Source: CACIAM-69d sp001698445
GTDB lineage: Bacteria; Cyanobacteriota; Cyanobacteriia; CACIAM-69d
Assembly (NCBI RefSeq): GCF_043235035.1
Contig: NZ_JAZAQF010000012.1
Coordinates: 129,217 to 193,216, forward strand
Length of the DNA: 64,000 nucleotides
Reading direction: 5' to 3'
Position numbers and translations under genes: made by a program. Positions within the stretch are counted from its first letter, which is position 1, and the number at the start of each line of letters is the position of its first letter. This document shows positions 32,929 through 41,791 of this stretch, in pieces. The notes beneath the pieces are model-generated. The model searched no databases and was not told where the DNA came from. It was given only the letters and a program-made list of their open reading frames with translations.

Positions 32929-34974
32929 ATGAAAGGTGACCGTACCCCCCGCATCAGAAATATTGCCATTGTGGGTCCCTACTCCAGTGGCAAAACGACG
33001 CTTTTGGAAAGTATTTTGTTTTTGTCGGGCGCAACCACGCGCAAGGGCAGCATTAAAGATAACAATACGGTGGGTGACAGTTCCCCGGAAGCGCGCGATC
33101 GGGGCATGGGGCTGGAGCTAAATGTGGCCAGCGCCGTTTATAAGGATGTGCAATTTAATTGGATTGACTGCCCAGGTTCCGTGGAGTTGGCCGCAGAAAC
33201 CTACAACGCTTTGGTCGGGGTTGATGCGGCCGTGGTGGTTTGCGAGCCAATGATCGATCGCGCCATTGTGTTGGCTCCTTTGTTTCAGTTTTTGGACACC
33301 TGGAAAATTCCCCATGTGTTGTTCATTAACAAGATGGATCGGGCATCGAGTCCCATTGCCGACATTTTGTCGGTGTTGCGGCCCGTTTCCAGCCGCCCGA
33401 TCATGCTGCACCAATACCCGATCCGCCAAGGCAACAGCCCGATCGGCTACATCGATTTAGTCAGCGAAACGGCCTATCACTATCACCCCGACGCGGAAGG
33501 CGATGACCCCGTGCCGCTGCCCGAACATTTGCGGGCGGAAGAACAGGCGGCTCGCCACGAAATGCTGGAAAGCTTGGCCGACCATGACGATGTGCTGCTG
33601 GAAAAATTGCTGGAGGATATTCAACCCAGCGAAGAAGAAATTTTGGTGGATCTGAGGCTGGAGTTGGGAGCCGATCAGATCGTGCCGGTGTTTGTGGGCA
33701 TGGCAGAACAGCACTTGGGCGTGCGGCCACTGTTGGATGCCCTGCTGCGGGAAGCGCCCGACGCGGCGGTGACGGCCACTGAGCGCGGGGTGGACGCGAT
33801 CGCCTCTGATGCCGATCGCCCGATCGTGCAGGTGCTGAAAACCATGCATGCCAGCCAAGGGGGCAAGCTATCGATCGCCCGGGTCTGGAATGGCGCGATC
33901 GAAGATGGCATGAGCCTCAATGGCGTTCGCATTGGTGGCCTCTATCGCCTGATGGGCAGCCAACACAAATCCCTGAGCCGGGCCGAAGTGGGCGATATTG
34001 TGGCCCTTGGGCGGCTGGACGGGGTGGCCACCGGAGAGGTGCTGGCGCTCGATCGGGCGATCGGGCGGGATGAGTTGCCCAAAGCGGAATTACCGCCGCC
34101 GGTTTTTGCTTGGGCGATCGTCCCCGAAAACCGCAGCGACGAAGTGAAGCTCACCGCCGCCCTGGCCAAGCTCACGGACGAAGACCCCGCCGTCCGCTGG
34201 GAACAACATGGCGACACCCACGAAATCATCCTTTGGGGCCAAGGGGAAATTCACCTACAAATCGCCATCGATCGACTGCGACGCAAGTACAACCTGCCCA
34301 TGGCTCCCCACCTGCCCCAAGTGCCTTACAAGGAAACCATTCGCAAACCCGTTTCCCGGATCCATGGGCGCTATAAGCACCAAACCGGCGGCCATGGTCA
34401 GTTTGGGGATGTGTATTTGGACATTCAGCCCCAACCACGCGGCGCAGGCTACGACTTCCAGCAAAGGATTGTGGGCGGTGTTGTGCCCAAGCAATATATC
34501 CCCGGTGTGGAATCAGGGGTGAGAGAAGCGCTCGATCGCGGGCCCCTGGGCTTCCCGATCGTCGATGTGGCCGTGACCCTCACCGATGGTTCCTACCACT
34601 CCGTTGACAGCTCTGAGCAAGCCTTCAAGATGGCGGCCCACGTGGCCATGAAAACGGGCATTCCGGCAGCCCAACCGGTGCTGCTGGAGCCGATCGATCT
34701 GGTGGAAGTTGCCATGCCCAGTGAGTTCACCGCCAAGGTCATGCAGCTAGTGACCGGGCGGCGCGGCCAACTGATGGGCTACGGGCCCAAGGACGGTTGG
34801 GCTGGCTGGGACACCATGCAGGCCTATCTGCCCCATGCGGAAATGCAGAGCCTGATTTTGGAATTGCGATCGCTCACCTTGGGCGTGGGAACATTCTCTT
34901 GGCAGCATGACCACTTGCAGGAAGTGCCCGACAAACTCGCCGATCGGGTCTTGGCCCAAACCGGCAAAGGCTAG
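32929..34974 (+). CDS. EF-G-like GTPase (translation factor paralogue)
   Basis: A 681-residue protein with the five-domain layout of elongation factor G, but divergent in the G domain. The P-loop reads GPYSSGKTT instead of the usual AHIDAGKTT, G3 is DCPGS instead of DTPGH, and G4 NKMD is kept. Domain IV features are present (SRIHGRYKHQTGGHGQFGDVYLDIQP, ALDRGPLGFPIVDVAVTLTDGSYHSVDSSEQAFKMAA). Such EF-G-like paralogues occur in many bacteria; their role is not settled. Start ATG 32929 is preferred to ATG 32917, because GGAGG at 32919-32923 is correctly spaced for it. A strong terminator follows the gene. Confidence 0.85.
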   Translation: MKGDRTPRIRNIAIVGPYSSGKTTLLESILFLSGATTRKGSIKDNNTVGDSSPEARDRGMGLELNVASAVYKDVQFNWIDCPGSVELAAETYNALVGVDAAVVVCEPMIDRAIVLAPLFQFLDTWKIPHVLFINKMDRASSPIADILSVLRPVSSRPIMLHQYPIRQGNSPIGYIDLVSETAYHYHPDAEGDDPVPLPEHLRAEEQAARHEMLESLADHDDVLLEKLLEDIQPSEEEILVDLRLELGADQIVPVFVGMAEQHLGVRPLLDALLREAPDAAVTATERGVDAIASDADRPIVQVLKTMHASQGGKLSIARVWNGAIEDGMSLNGVRIGGLYRLMGSQHKSLSRAEVGDIVALGRLDGVATGEVLALDRAIGRDELPKAELPPPVFAWAIVPENRSDEVKLTAALAKLTDEDPAVRWEQHGDTHEIILWGQGEIHLQIAIDRLRRKYNLPMAPHLPQVPYKETIRKPVSRIHGRYKHQTGGHGQFGDVYLDIQPQPRGAGYDFQQRIVGGVVPKQYIPGVESGVREALDRGPLGFPIVDVAVTLTDGSYHSVDSSEQAFKMAAHVAMKTGIPAAQPVLLEPIDLVEVAMPSEFTAKVMQLVTGRRGQLMGYGPKDGWAGWDTMQAYLPHAEMQSLILELRSLTLGVGTFSWQHDHLQEVPDKLADRVLAQTGKG

Positions 34975-35033
34975 AGACAGTCGCCCATTTCCACCCATTC
35001 CCCAAACTCCGATCGATCCTTTTGAAACCTTAA

Positions 35034-35069
35034 AAACGCCCGGTCCATTCCCTGGATGGCCGGGCGTTT
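35034..35069 (+). terminator. Strong hairpin terminator after the EF-G-like gene
   Basis: AAACGCCCGG (35034-35043) pairs with CCGGGCGTTT (35060-35069). An inner TCCA/TGGA extends the stem. It lies 60 bases after the stop; the rest of the 317-base gap to futA holds nothing recognisable. Confidence 0.8.
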
Positions 35070-35291
35070 CCTTGTGCAGCCCCGGCTCGATCGTCCGACA
35101 CTTCCCCACCGACTCTTCACCCCAGACACCGCGCCCGCTGCCGAGAACAACCCCAAAACTCACCTCGGAATTGATCGAGTCGTTGGGAGAGTCCTTAGGA
35201 AAAATTCCAGAGAATTTTGAGAAGATTTCTCAATATTGATATACTGCTTTCGCCACCCAAAATTCAATTACTGCATTCCTAAGAGCGAAAA

Positions 35292-36350
35292 ATGACGAGT
35301 AAACTGACTCGGCGGGTGTTCTTGGCAGGGGGATCAGCCCTAGCCACCGTGGCCCTGAGCGGACTGAACCGGGCTAACGCCCAAGGTGCAGGGGAAGTGA
35401 ACCTGTACTCCGGTCGCCACTACGACAGCGATCGCCAACTGTATGAAGCCTTTACCCAAGCCACCGGCATCAAAGTCAACCTGGTGGAAGGCAGCGCCGA
35501 TACCCTAATCGAGCGCATCCAATCGGAAGGGGTCAACAGTCCCGCCGATGTACTGATTACTGTGGATGCCGGTCGCCTTTGGTTAGCTGACAAGGCCGGC
35601 CTGTTCCGTCCCGTGTCCCAAAGCGCTGCCCCCAACCTTTATCGGGCGGTTCCCAGCAACCTGCGTCACCCCAATGGTCACTGGTTTGCTCTGTCCAAGC
35701 GGGCCCGCGTGATCATGTACAACAAAGACCTGGTGAACCCCGCAGACCTCTCCACCTACGAAGCCTTGGCCGATAGCCGTTGGCGCGGCAAGATTTTGGT
35801 GCGGACTTCGAGCCATGTGTATAACCAATCCCTAGTCGGCGAGCTGGTGGGCGCATTGGGCGAACCCGCCACGGAAACCTGGGTGCGCGGCCTGGTGGCG
35901 AACTTCGCTCGGCCCCCGGAAGGCAACGATACGGCTCAGATCAAGGCCTGTGCAGCGGGTCAAGGGTCGATCGCGATCGCCAACACCTATTACCTGCCCC
36001 GTTTAGTCAATTCCAAAGATGCCGCTGAGCGGGAGATTGCCGCCAAGGTAGGTGTGTTTTTCCCGAATCAACAGGGACGCGGCACTCACGTTAACATCAG
36101 CGGCGGCGGCGTGATTAAAACCGCCAAGAACCCGGAAGCAGCCGTGAAGTTCCTTGACTTTTTGGCAACCCAAAAGGCCCAAGAACTCTTTGCCCGCAGT
36201 GGCTATGAATATCCGGTGTTGTCCGGCGTAGCCCTGGATCCCACTTTGTCCAGCTTTGGACAGTTCAAGTCTTCTAGCGCCAGTGCCAATGAGTTTGGGG
36301 GCAACAATGATCGCGCCCTCCGATTGATGGATCGGGCCGGTTGGCGCTAG
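35292..36350 (+). CDS. futA: Fe(III) ABC transporter binding protein, FutA/IdiA type
   Basis: A 352-residue ferric-iron binding protein. A twin-arginine signal (LTRRVFLAGGSALATVALSG, mature end near NAQGAG) directs export of a folded protein, as known for FutA2. The binding-protein fold is clear: EVNLYSGRHYDSDRQLYEAF, RIQSEGVNSPADVLITVDAGRLW, and the Tyr-rich IAIANTYYLPRLV that supplies iron-liganding tyrosines. FutA1/FutA2/IdiA are close relatives and cannot be separated by eye. No permease (futB) or ATPase (futC) gene is adjacent, which is usual in cyanobacteria. Confidence 0.92.
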   Translation: MTSKLTRRVFLAGGSALATVALSGLNRANAQGAGEVNLYSGRHYDSDRQLYEAFTQATGIKVNLVEGSADTLIERIQSEGVNSPADVLITVDAGRLWLADKAGLFRPVSQSAAPNLYRAVPSNLRHPNGHWFALSKRARVIMYNKDLVNPADLSTYEALADSRWRGKILVRTSSHVYNQSLVGELVGALGEPATETWVRGLVANFARPPEGNDTAQIKACAAGQGSIAIANTYYLPRLVNSKDAAEREIAAKVGVFFPNQQGRGTHVNISGGGVIKTAKNPEAAVKFLDFLATQKAQELFARSGYEYPVLSGVALDPTLSSFGQFKSSSASANEFGGNNDRALRLMDRAGWR

Positions 36351-36422
36351 GGCCAATTGGCAAGCGGGGGCTGATTGCGCGATCGGCCCACGGCGTTCCA
36401 CTGTCTATGTTCAGCAAGCATC

Positions 36423-36458
36423 CATCCCAAGCGAGGCTATGTCTCGGCTTGGGAGTTT
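36423..36458 (+). terminator. Intrinsic terminator after futA
   Basis: TCCCAAGC-GAG (36423-36433) pairs with CTC-G-GCTTGGGA (36441-36452), with one bulged base. TTTTT at 36454-36458 follows. Confidence 0.85.
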
Positions 36459-36611
36459 TTCATGGCAATTGTTGATCGAAACCTTGCCTTGGTGGAAACG
36501 TTTCCATGGCAATTTTGCCCAGAGATTTTCTAGCAAGCTGCTTTCCAAAAACCTCTTTTCGAGAATTTCTTTTTAAAAATCTCTCAATCTCTTTTCAAGA
36601 CTCTTTTTTTT

Positions 36612-36734
36612 AATTACAGCCTTTACCTAGAATTATTGGCAAGCCATATTGCAGATGCCATGAAGCAACGGTTTGGTGGGCAGTGCCCACCCTACGGGCG
36701 ACTATGCTTAGTAATTGAGGTAAGAGCTGTAATT
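36612..36734 (+). mobile_element. MITE-like element, copy B, with 17-bp terminal inverted repeats
   Basis: The left end AATTACAGCCTTTACCT (36612-36628) and right end AGGTAAGAGCTGTAATT (36718-36734) are inverted repeats with two mismatches. The 123-base body contains GGTGGGCAGTGCCCACC, a palindrome. There is no reading frame, so it would depend on a transposase elsewhere. The first 91 bases match copy A at 30324-30414 in opposite orientation. Confidence 0.7.
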
Positions 36735-36740
36735 AACTAA

Positions 36741-37862
36741 TTAATTAATTTCCGCACCCGCCGCCGCTTGGATAGCATCCAGGGATAGCAGTCGATCGCG
36801 GCTACCGACAATGATGGCCCCCACCTGACCGCGCACCTGAGTGGAAATTACATAGTAATAACCCACCACTTGATCGGCTGAATCACGACGGGGATCCGAC
36901 ACCACAAATTCCCGAGCCTGTTCCGTGTTTTCGTAGATTGCGGGAATTTCGGCCACCGTCACATCGGGGCCTAGGGAATTTTGGATCACCTCTGGCGTGA
37001 CGCTGTGAATGCTGAGATTTTCCGGCAGGGAATAGCACCCGTCGGGGCGATCGGGAGCACAAGCGGCCCCGCCAGCATTCAACCCCGCCAACGCCGGTAA
37101 ACCTTGGGGCGTGGGGCTTGGGCTAGGTTCGGGGCTAGGACTTGGGCTGGGCGTGGGGCTGGGCGTGGGATTGGGGCTTGGGCTGGGTGCTGCCGACGGA
37201 GCCGGGGCCGGTTTGGCGGATTGGGGCTTGGGAACCACCACCCGATTGGGCTGATTGACTTTCGGCTTCGGTTTTGGGGTTGCGGCCCGATCGGCCCGGC
37301 GTTGGGCCGGGGTCGATCGCGCGGGGCTGGGAGAAGGGGTTGATCGCGCCGGGGTGGTTTTCGGCAAATTGGTGACCCGAATGGGGGCCTCTTGGGCGCT
37401 CAGGGGCAGGGCTACCTTGTCCGACTCCTTGGGCATCGGCAGCAACAACACCGCCCCATGGAGCACCACGGACACCACCACGCCCAGGCCCATGGCCCCC
37501 CAAAGGCTGATTTTGGCACTGGGAGACCAGTCCACCAACTCGGGCCCTCGCCCTAGGGGTGCGTTTTGTTGCGATGCGCTTTGTTGCGATGCGCTGCCGG
37601 GTAATGGGTTTCTGGCTGGGGAATGGCTAGACGGGGACTCTTCCATTGGGTCGATCAGGTCGATCGTCCTTTCGGGTTGTCCCACGGGTTGTGCGATCGA
37701 AGCGGGCGCAGCACCTTTTGCCTCCGCCAAGTCATCCGTGGGAGCGATCGCCCCTGCGTTAGGCCCCTGGTTCTCCACGGTCACCGATCGAGCAGTCCTA
37801 GGAACTTCTTCTGAACGCACAGTCACCAAGGCTTGATCGGAAACCGGAAGGTTACTGCTCAT
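36741..37862 (-). CDS. TonB-like membrane-anchored Pro-rich protein
   Basis: A 373-residue protein with the plan of TonB-type energy couplers. It has a ~115-residue disordered N-terminus, one membrane helix at about 118-141 (LWGAMGLGVVVSVVLHGAVLLLP), a long Pro/Ser/Lys region (165-260, including PKPKPKVNQPNRVVVPKPQ and alternating SPSP), and a C-terminal domain of ~110 residues with two Cys (GGAACAPDRPDGCYSLPENL). The C-terminal domain does not clearly match classical TonB. It starts inside the stop of the upstream lipoprotein gene (ATGA overlap), so translation is coupled. Confidence 0.65.
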   Translation of the reverse strand: MSSNLPVSDQALVTVRSEEVPRTARSVTVENQGPNAGAIAPTDDLAEAKGAAPASIAQPVGQPERTIDLIDPMEESPSSHSPARNPLPGSASQQSASQQNAPLGRGPELVDWSPSAKISLWGAMGLGVVVSVVLHGAVLLLPMPKESDKVALPLSAQEAPIRVTNLPKTTPARSTPSPSPARSTPAQRRADRAATPKPKPKVNQPNRVVVPKPQSAKPAPAPSAAPSPSPNPTPSPTPSPSPSPEPSPSPTPQGLPALAGLNAGGAACAPDRPDGCYSLPENLSIHSVTPEVIQNSLGPDVTVAEIPAIYENTEQAREFVVSDPRRDSADQVVGYYYVISTQVRGQVGAIIVGSRDRLLSLDAIQAAAGAEIN

Positions 37863-38440
37863 TTTCCTTGGCTCCCATCTGGCAAGGTTGTGCCCAGGGT
37901 TTTGACCCCGTTGAGATCAAGCTTGGAGGGGCTGGCGTTCAGCAAATCTGCGCCGCTCAAGTCGGCCCCCGTCAGCTTGGCTTGGGTCAAGTCAGCCCCC
38001 CGAAGATAGGTTTTGGTGAGCCGGGCTTCGCTGAGGTTTGCCCCCGTCAGCTTGGCTTGGTTCATGCCCGCCTGGCTCAGGTCAGCCCCGGTTAGATTCG
38101 CTTGCTGAAAATTGGCCCCGTCCAACTTGGTCTGGCTCAGGTTTGCCCCGGTCAAATTGGCCTTTTGAAAGTTGGCTCCATTCAGGTTCGCCCCAGCAAA
38201 GTCCTGATTGCTCAGATCCTTGCCCGCAAACTCACATCCCGGGCAGTCTTTGGGGTTTCCAGGCGATCGCTGGGCCGTGGGCTGGGTGGGGCAACCGCTC
38301 AGGGTCAACCCAAGGGCGATCGAGACCGTGAGCAACATTCCGCGCCCGATCGCGCCCCTAAGTCCCCACGCCAATGCGCGATCCCTCTTGCCCGTTGCCG
38401 CGCGATCGCCCACAATCGCCCCTCTGATGCCAAACCCCAT
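37859..38440 (-). CDS. Pentapeptide-repeat lipoprotein
   Basis: A 193-residue protein with a lipobox (LGLTLSGC) and about 20 pentapeptide repeats of the A(D/N)LxG type (ANLNGANFQKANLTGANLSQ), giving a right-handed quadrilateral beta-helix. It would be membrane-anchored and extracytoplasmic. A start at the internal ATG 38338 (MLLTVSIALGLTLSGC) would give a typical short lipoprotein signal; the upstream ATG 38440 gives a 34-residue extension, so the start is uncertain. Its stop overlaps the next start by 4 bases (ATGA), indicating an operon with the TonB-like gene. Confidence 0.82.
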   Translation of the reverse strand: MGFGIRGAIVGDRAATGKRDRALAWGLRGAIGRGMLLTVSIALGLTLSGCPTQPTAQRSPGNPKDCPGCEFAGKDLSNQDFAGANLNGANFQKANLTGANLSQTKLDGANFQQANLTGADLSQAGMNQAKLTGANLSEARLTKTYLRGADLTQAKLTGADLSGADLLNASPSKLDLNGVKTLGTTLPDGSQGK

Positions 38441-39398
38441 GCCCGAACCTGAAGTCGTGAAAGTATTTCCAAAACTGTTTTAACTCAAAGATTTCTCAAC
38501 AAGCGAATCGCTTTAAGGTTGAGGAGCATTTAAATCTTTGAGAATTAGTTTCAGTAAGCATAGCATATTCTTACTGAGGTGCTTTCTGAAAGCCTTTTCC
38601 AGGTAGCTTCGCCAAAGGATTGAAATTTCTCTCAGAGGACTGTCTGAACAGTATTTTTTGACACAGATCGAGCGCTAATCGTCGTTAGAGCAAGGGGCTT
38701 AAGCTCCTTATCTTTGTCGGGTTGGTAAGACCCGAAAGGTAGCAATTTAGGCTGTTCAGATACCCTCACAACCAATAGCCGATTCCTCGAGTTGAACGAC
38801 ACTGGCTATCTTGGGCACTGTCTGTTTTGGATCATCTGAACCCCAGCCGATCGCCAAACCCCAACAACGCGATCGCAGCTAGTCGTTTTCGTCCTTGGCT
38901 GGATGAACCTATCAACCCATTCCTGTTCCCTGTGATTTGCATGGAGTCATAGCCACCGATCAATATTCATCAAGTCATGACACCCTAGACAATTCATCAG
39001 AGCAGGGGTAACTCGATCGCCTTAATTAGGCATAAAGAAGCAGAATTGGATGCTCCAGATCAATTTATTGAACTGCAAAAACCTGTTAGGATTCATCGAA
39101 AATCAGCTTCAATTTATTCAAGACAAAAGTAGCCGCAAAATTAGTCTCAAGAACTAATCTTAAGAACCAAGTAAAGAAATCAACCAAAAGATTAATTAAT
39201 AGATGCTTTGATGAATGAACCGCTATTGATTTATCCTTAATAAGCACAATCAGTAATTCAAAGAATTTTAGGCGCGAGCAATCCTTTAAGTTACCAGATC
39301 AGGCGATCGAGTGACCTAGTGATAAAATAACCAAACGGTTGCCCAAAGCCGCCCAAACGTTCCAGACCAACACCAATTTCATCAGGCAATCCCCCAAC
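38441..39398. other. Long gap with REP-like palindrome
   Basis: About 960 bases with no supported gene. A palindrome copy lies at 38691-38710; 39040-39300 is AT-rich with no clear structure. Confidence 0.5.
38691..38710. repeat. REP-like palindrome copy
   Basis: CAAGGGGCTTAAGCTCCTTA, preceded by AATCGTCGTTAGAG. It differs from the perfect 24863 copy at two positions. Confidence 0.8.
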
Positions 39399-39662
39399 AT
39401 GGCCAATCGTCCTCGCCAACTAGATGCAGAAACCATGGCTCGACTGCGAGCAGAGGCCGCCGCTCCCTATCGAGGTCTTCGGCGCTTGTTCTATGGTGCT
39501 TTTGCTGCTTCGGGAGCACTGGGTGGGTTCATTTTTTTACTAAAATTGCTAGCGGGCGAAAACCCGATGGATGTGTTGCCTAATTTGGCACTGCAAGCGG
39601 GTGTGGTGGCGCTGATGGTTTGGTTATTTCGGATCGATCGGGGACGGGAGCGAAATCAATAA
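39399..39662 (+). CDS. DUF3493 family small membrane protein
   Basis: An 87-residue protein of the cyanobacterial/plastid DUF3493 family, related to low-PSII-accumulation proteins in plants. The signature is AAAPYRGLRRLFYGAFAASGALGGFIFLLKLLAG. Two membrane helices lie at about 30-50 and 60-76, and it ends RIDRGRERNQ. The frame can be opened at a TTG at 39339, but ATG 39399 (MANRPRQLDAETM) gives the usual family N-terminus. A role in photosystem II biogenesis is inferred from the family only. Confidence 0.8.
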   Translation: MANRPRQLDAETMARLRAEAAAPYRGLRRLFYGAFAASGALGGFIFLLKLLAGENPMDVLPNLALQAGVVALMVWLFRIDRGRERNQ

Positions 39663-40362
39663 GCATCATCTATGACTTGGGAAAATTAATTAGAGCAATT
39701 AATTAGAGCATTTAAAGAATAATCGTCAGAAAACAACTTACAAATCGCAATTAATTGATCGCGATTCATAGGCAACCATTCATAGATCACGCACAGATGA
39801 TTTTTAGGTAGTTCATCGACCATCTGCCAGGGTCATCAAAAGCCAATTCCCAAAAACCACCAGCAACGAACCAGCAACAACTATAGATAAACTACAGACA
39901 AACTACGGACAACAATCGCCGGACGCATTCAGCCTCCAGTGGGAACCGGGGTGATCGGTTCTGAATCTTTAGAATTTTGAGGCAGAGAGGTAGGGGCAAA
40001 ATGAGCGACAGCACGGACATTTGAGGCATGGGCCGCCACCACCGCTTGGCAAATGGGCAATGACGAACGGTTGGCGTTGCAAGCGTTCGCTAAACTATCT
40101 GGGGCGATCCTATGATCTTAATTAATCCCAATGGTGCGCGATCGCTGTCGGGTGATCTCCCCTCTTGGGTTAATGTGGGTTGTCTCTGGTGTGTTGCCAA
40201 ATTCAATAGACCACTGAAGCAGCAGCCCCCTAAAGTGCCCTGAAACGTCGATCCAGAGATCGAACTCATCAGTTGCTAAGTGGGCTACTGGGCGATCGTT
40301 GAGTTAGCCATCTTTAGCATTAGTCGTCTCTTCTTTGCCTTTAAACCTTCGTTTTTGAACCA
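39663..40362. other. Gap upstream of the lpt genes
   Basis: 700 bases without a supported gene. A CGAACG/CGTTCG hairpin lies near 40065-40090, and short near repeats of AAACTACAGAC lie around 39885-39915. The lpt promoter is expected here. Confidence 0.4.
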
Positions 40363-40923
40363 ATGACTATGGTGGGTCAACCAGTGGGCACAACTCGATC
40401 GAGCCAAAAGGCCGCAGCCAAGCGGGCCCGGCGGGCCATGGGAGCCAGTTTGATGGCGGCGGCGATGGGAATTGGGCAGGTGTCCCAGGCGATCGCCCAG
40501 CCAGCGCCCCCCACACAGCCGGTTCCGGTGCGCCAGCCGATGACGGTCATCTCCGACGTGCAAGAGGCCAACTCGATCGCAGGAATTGTGACAGCGCGGG
40601 GCAACGTTCAGGTGGACTATCCCGCTCGTATGCTCAAAGCCACCGCCGCCCAGGCACAATATTTCAGCAACGAACGCCGTCTGGTGATGTCGGGTGATGT
40701 GTTTGTGCTGCAAGACGGCAATAGCCTGCGGGCCGAAACGGTCACCTACTATGTCGATGAAGGGCGATCGATCGCGCTGCCCTTGCCCAACCGCCAAGTG
40801 GAATCGGTCTACTTAGTGTTGGACACCACCACACCCACGGTCTTGCCTTCGTCTTCGGGGCCGGCGGGGGGACTGCCTGCCGCGCCGGCCGTGCCTTCGC
40901 TGTTTGCCCCCACCGCGCCCTAA
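40363..40923 (+). CDS. lptA: LptA/OstA-like periplasmic protein
   Basis: A 186-residue exported protein of the OstA/LptA family, the periplasmic bridge for lipopolysaccharide transport. A signal region (RRAMGASLMAAAMGIGQVSQAIAQPA) is followed by the beta-jellyroll repeat pattern IAGIVTARGNVQVDYPARMLKATAAQAQYFSNERRLVMSGDVFVLQDGNSLRAETVTYYVDEG. A Pro/Ala/Ser-rich tail ends the protein. It precedes lptB by 58 bases and lptF follows, so the three form an export operon. The start could also be ATG 40369. Confidence 0.85.
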   Translation: MTMVGQPVGTTRSSQKAAAKRARRAMGASLMAAAMGIGQVSQAIAQPAPPTQPVPVRQPMTVISDVQEANSIAGIVTARGNVQVDYPARMLKATAAQAQYFSNERRLVMSGDVFVLQDGNSLRAETVTYYVDEGRSIALPLPNRQVESVYLVLDTTTPTVLPSSSGPAGGLPAAPAVPSLFAPTAP

Positions 40924-40981
40924 AATTTACCGCTGTTCGATCGCCGCTGGCCGGCTTGCATCCTTTCGTGGGGGTACACCG

Positions 40982-41710
40982 TTGAAGATTGTTCTTGAAA
41001 ACGTCCAGAAAGCCTACGGTGAGCGTCTAATTGTCAACCGCGTTAGCCTCACGGTGGAACGGGGGGAGGTGGTTGGGCTGCTGGGGCCAAACGGCGCAGG
41101 CAAAACCACCGTTTTTTACATGGCCACGGGATTGGAACGGCCCGACAGCGGCCATGTGTGGCTTGATGACCAAGACATTACCGAGCAACCCATTCACCAA
41201 CGGGCCCGCCTCGGCATTGGTTACCTGGCCCAAGAACCGAGCGTGTTTCGCCACCTGAGTGTGGTGGATAACTTGCGCCTGGTGTTGCAGCAAGCCAAGC
41301 TCCCCCGAGAGATGCAGGAGCGCCGTCTCCAGCAGTTGGTGCAAGATTTTGGGCTGGAGAAAGTGGCCCACACGCCGGGAATTCAGGTGTCAGGGGGTGA
41401 GCGCCGCCGCACAGAAATCGCCCGCGCCTTAGCCGTGGGACTGGAGGGGCCCCAGTTCCTGTTGCTGGATGAACCCTTTGCGGGCATTGACCCGATCGCG
41501 GTAGCCGAAATTCAACGCATCGTGGCCGGCCTGCGCGATCGAGGCATGGGGATTCTGATTACCGATCACAACGTGCGGGAAACCCTGGAAATTGTCGATC
41601 GCGCCTACATTTTGCGGGAAGGCCAGATCCTCGCCTCTGGAAATGCCACCGAGCTGTATGGCAACCCCTTGGTGCGGCAATATTACTTGGGTGACAAATT
41701 TCAGCCCTAA
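40982..41710 (+). CDS. lptB: LPS export ABC transporter ATPase LptB
   Basis: A 242-residue cytoplasmic ATPase that powers lipopolysaccharide extraction by LptFG. Walker A is GPNGAGKTT, the signature is SGGERRRTEIARAL, and Walker B is FLLLDEPFAGIDP; the H-loop is in ITDHNVRETL. The best start is a TTG at 40982 (LKIVLENVQKAYGE), preceded by GGGGG with 7-base spacing. It gives the normal LptB length; longer versions would add residues not seen in the family. It lies between lptA and lptF. Confidence 0.93.
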   Translation: MKIVLENVQKAYGERLIVNRVSLTVERGEVVGLLGPNGAGKTTVFYMATGLERPDSGHVWLDDQDITEQPIHQRARLGIGYLAQEPSVFRHLSVVDNLRLVLQQAKLPREMQERRLQQLVQDFGLEKVAHTPGIQVSGGERRRTEIARALAVGLEGPQFLLLDEPFAGIDPIAVAEIQRIVAGLRDRGMGILITDHNVRETLEIVDRAYILREGQILASGNATELYGNPLVRQYYLGDKFQP

Positions 41711-41791
41711 CGTTCAGCCCCTGCCTCAGCCCCCACTCCAACCCTCGCCTTCTCGCAGGCCCCTCAGCCGCTATTCCCGACCAGATACCCT

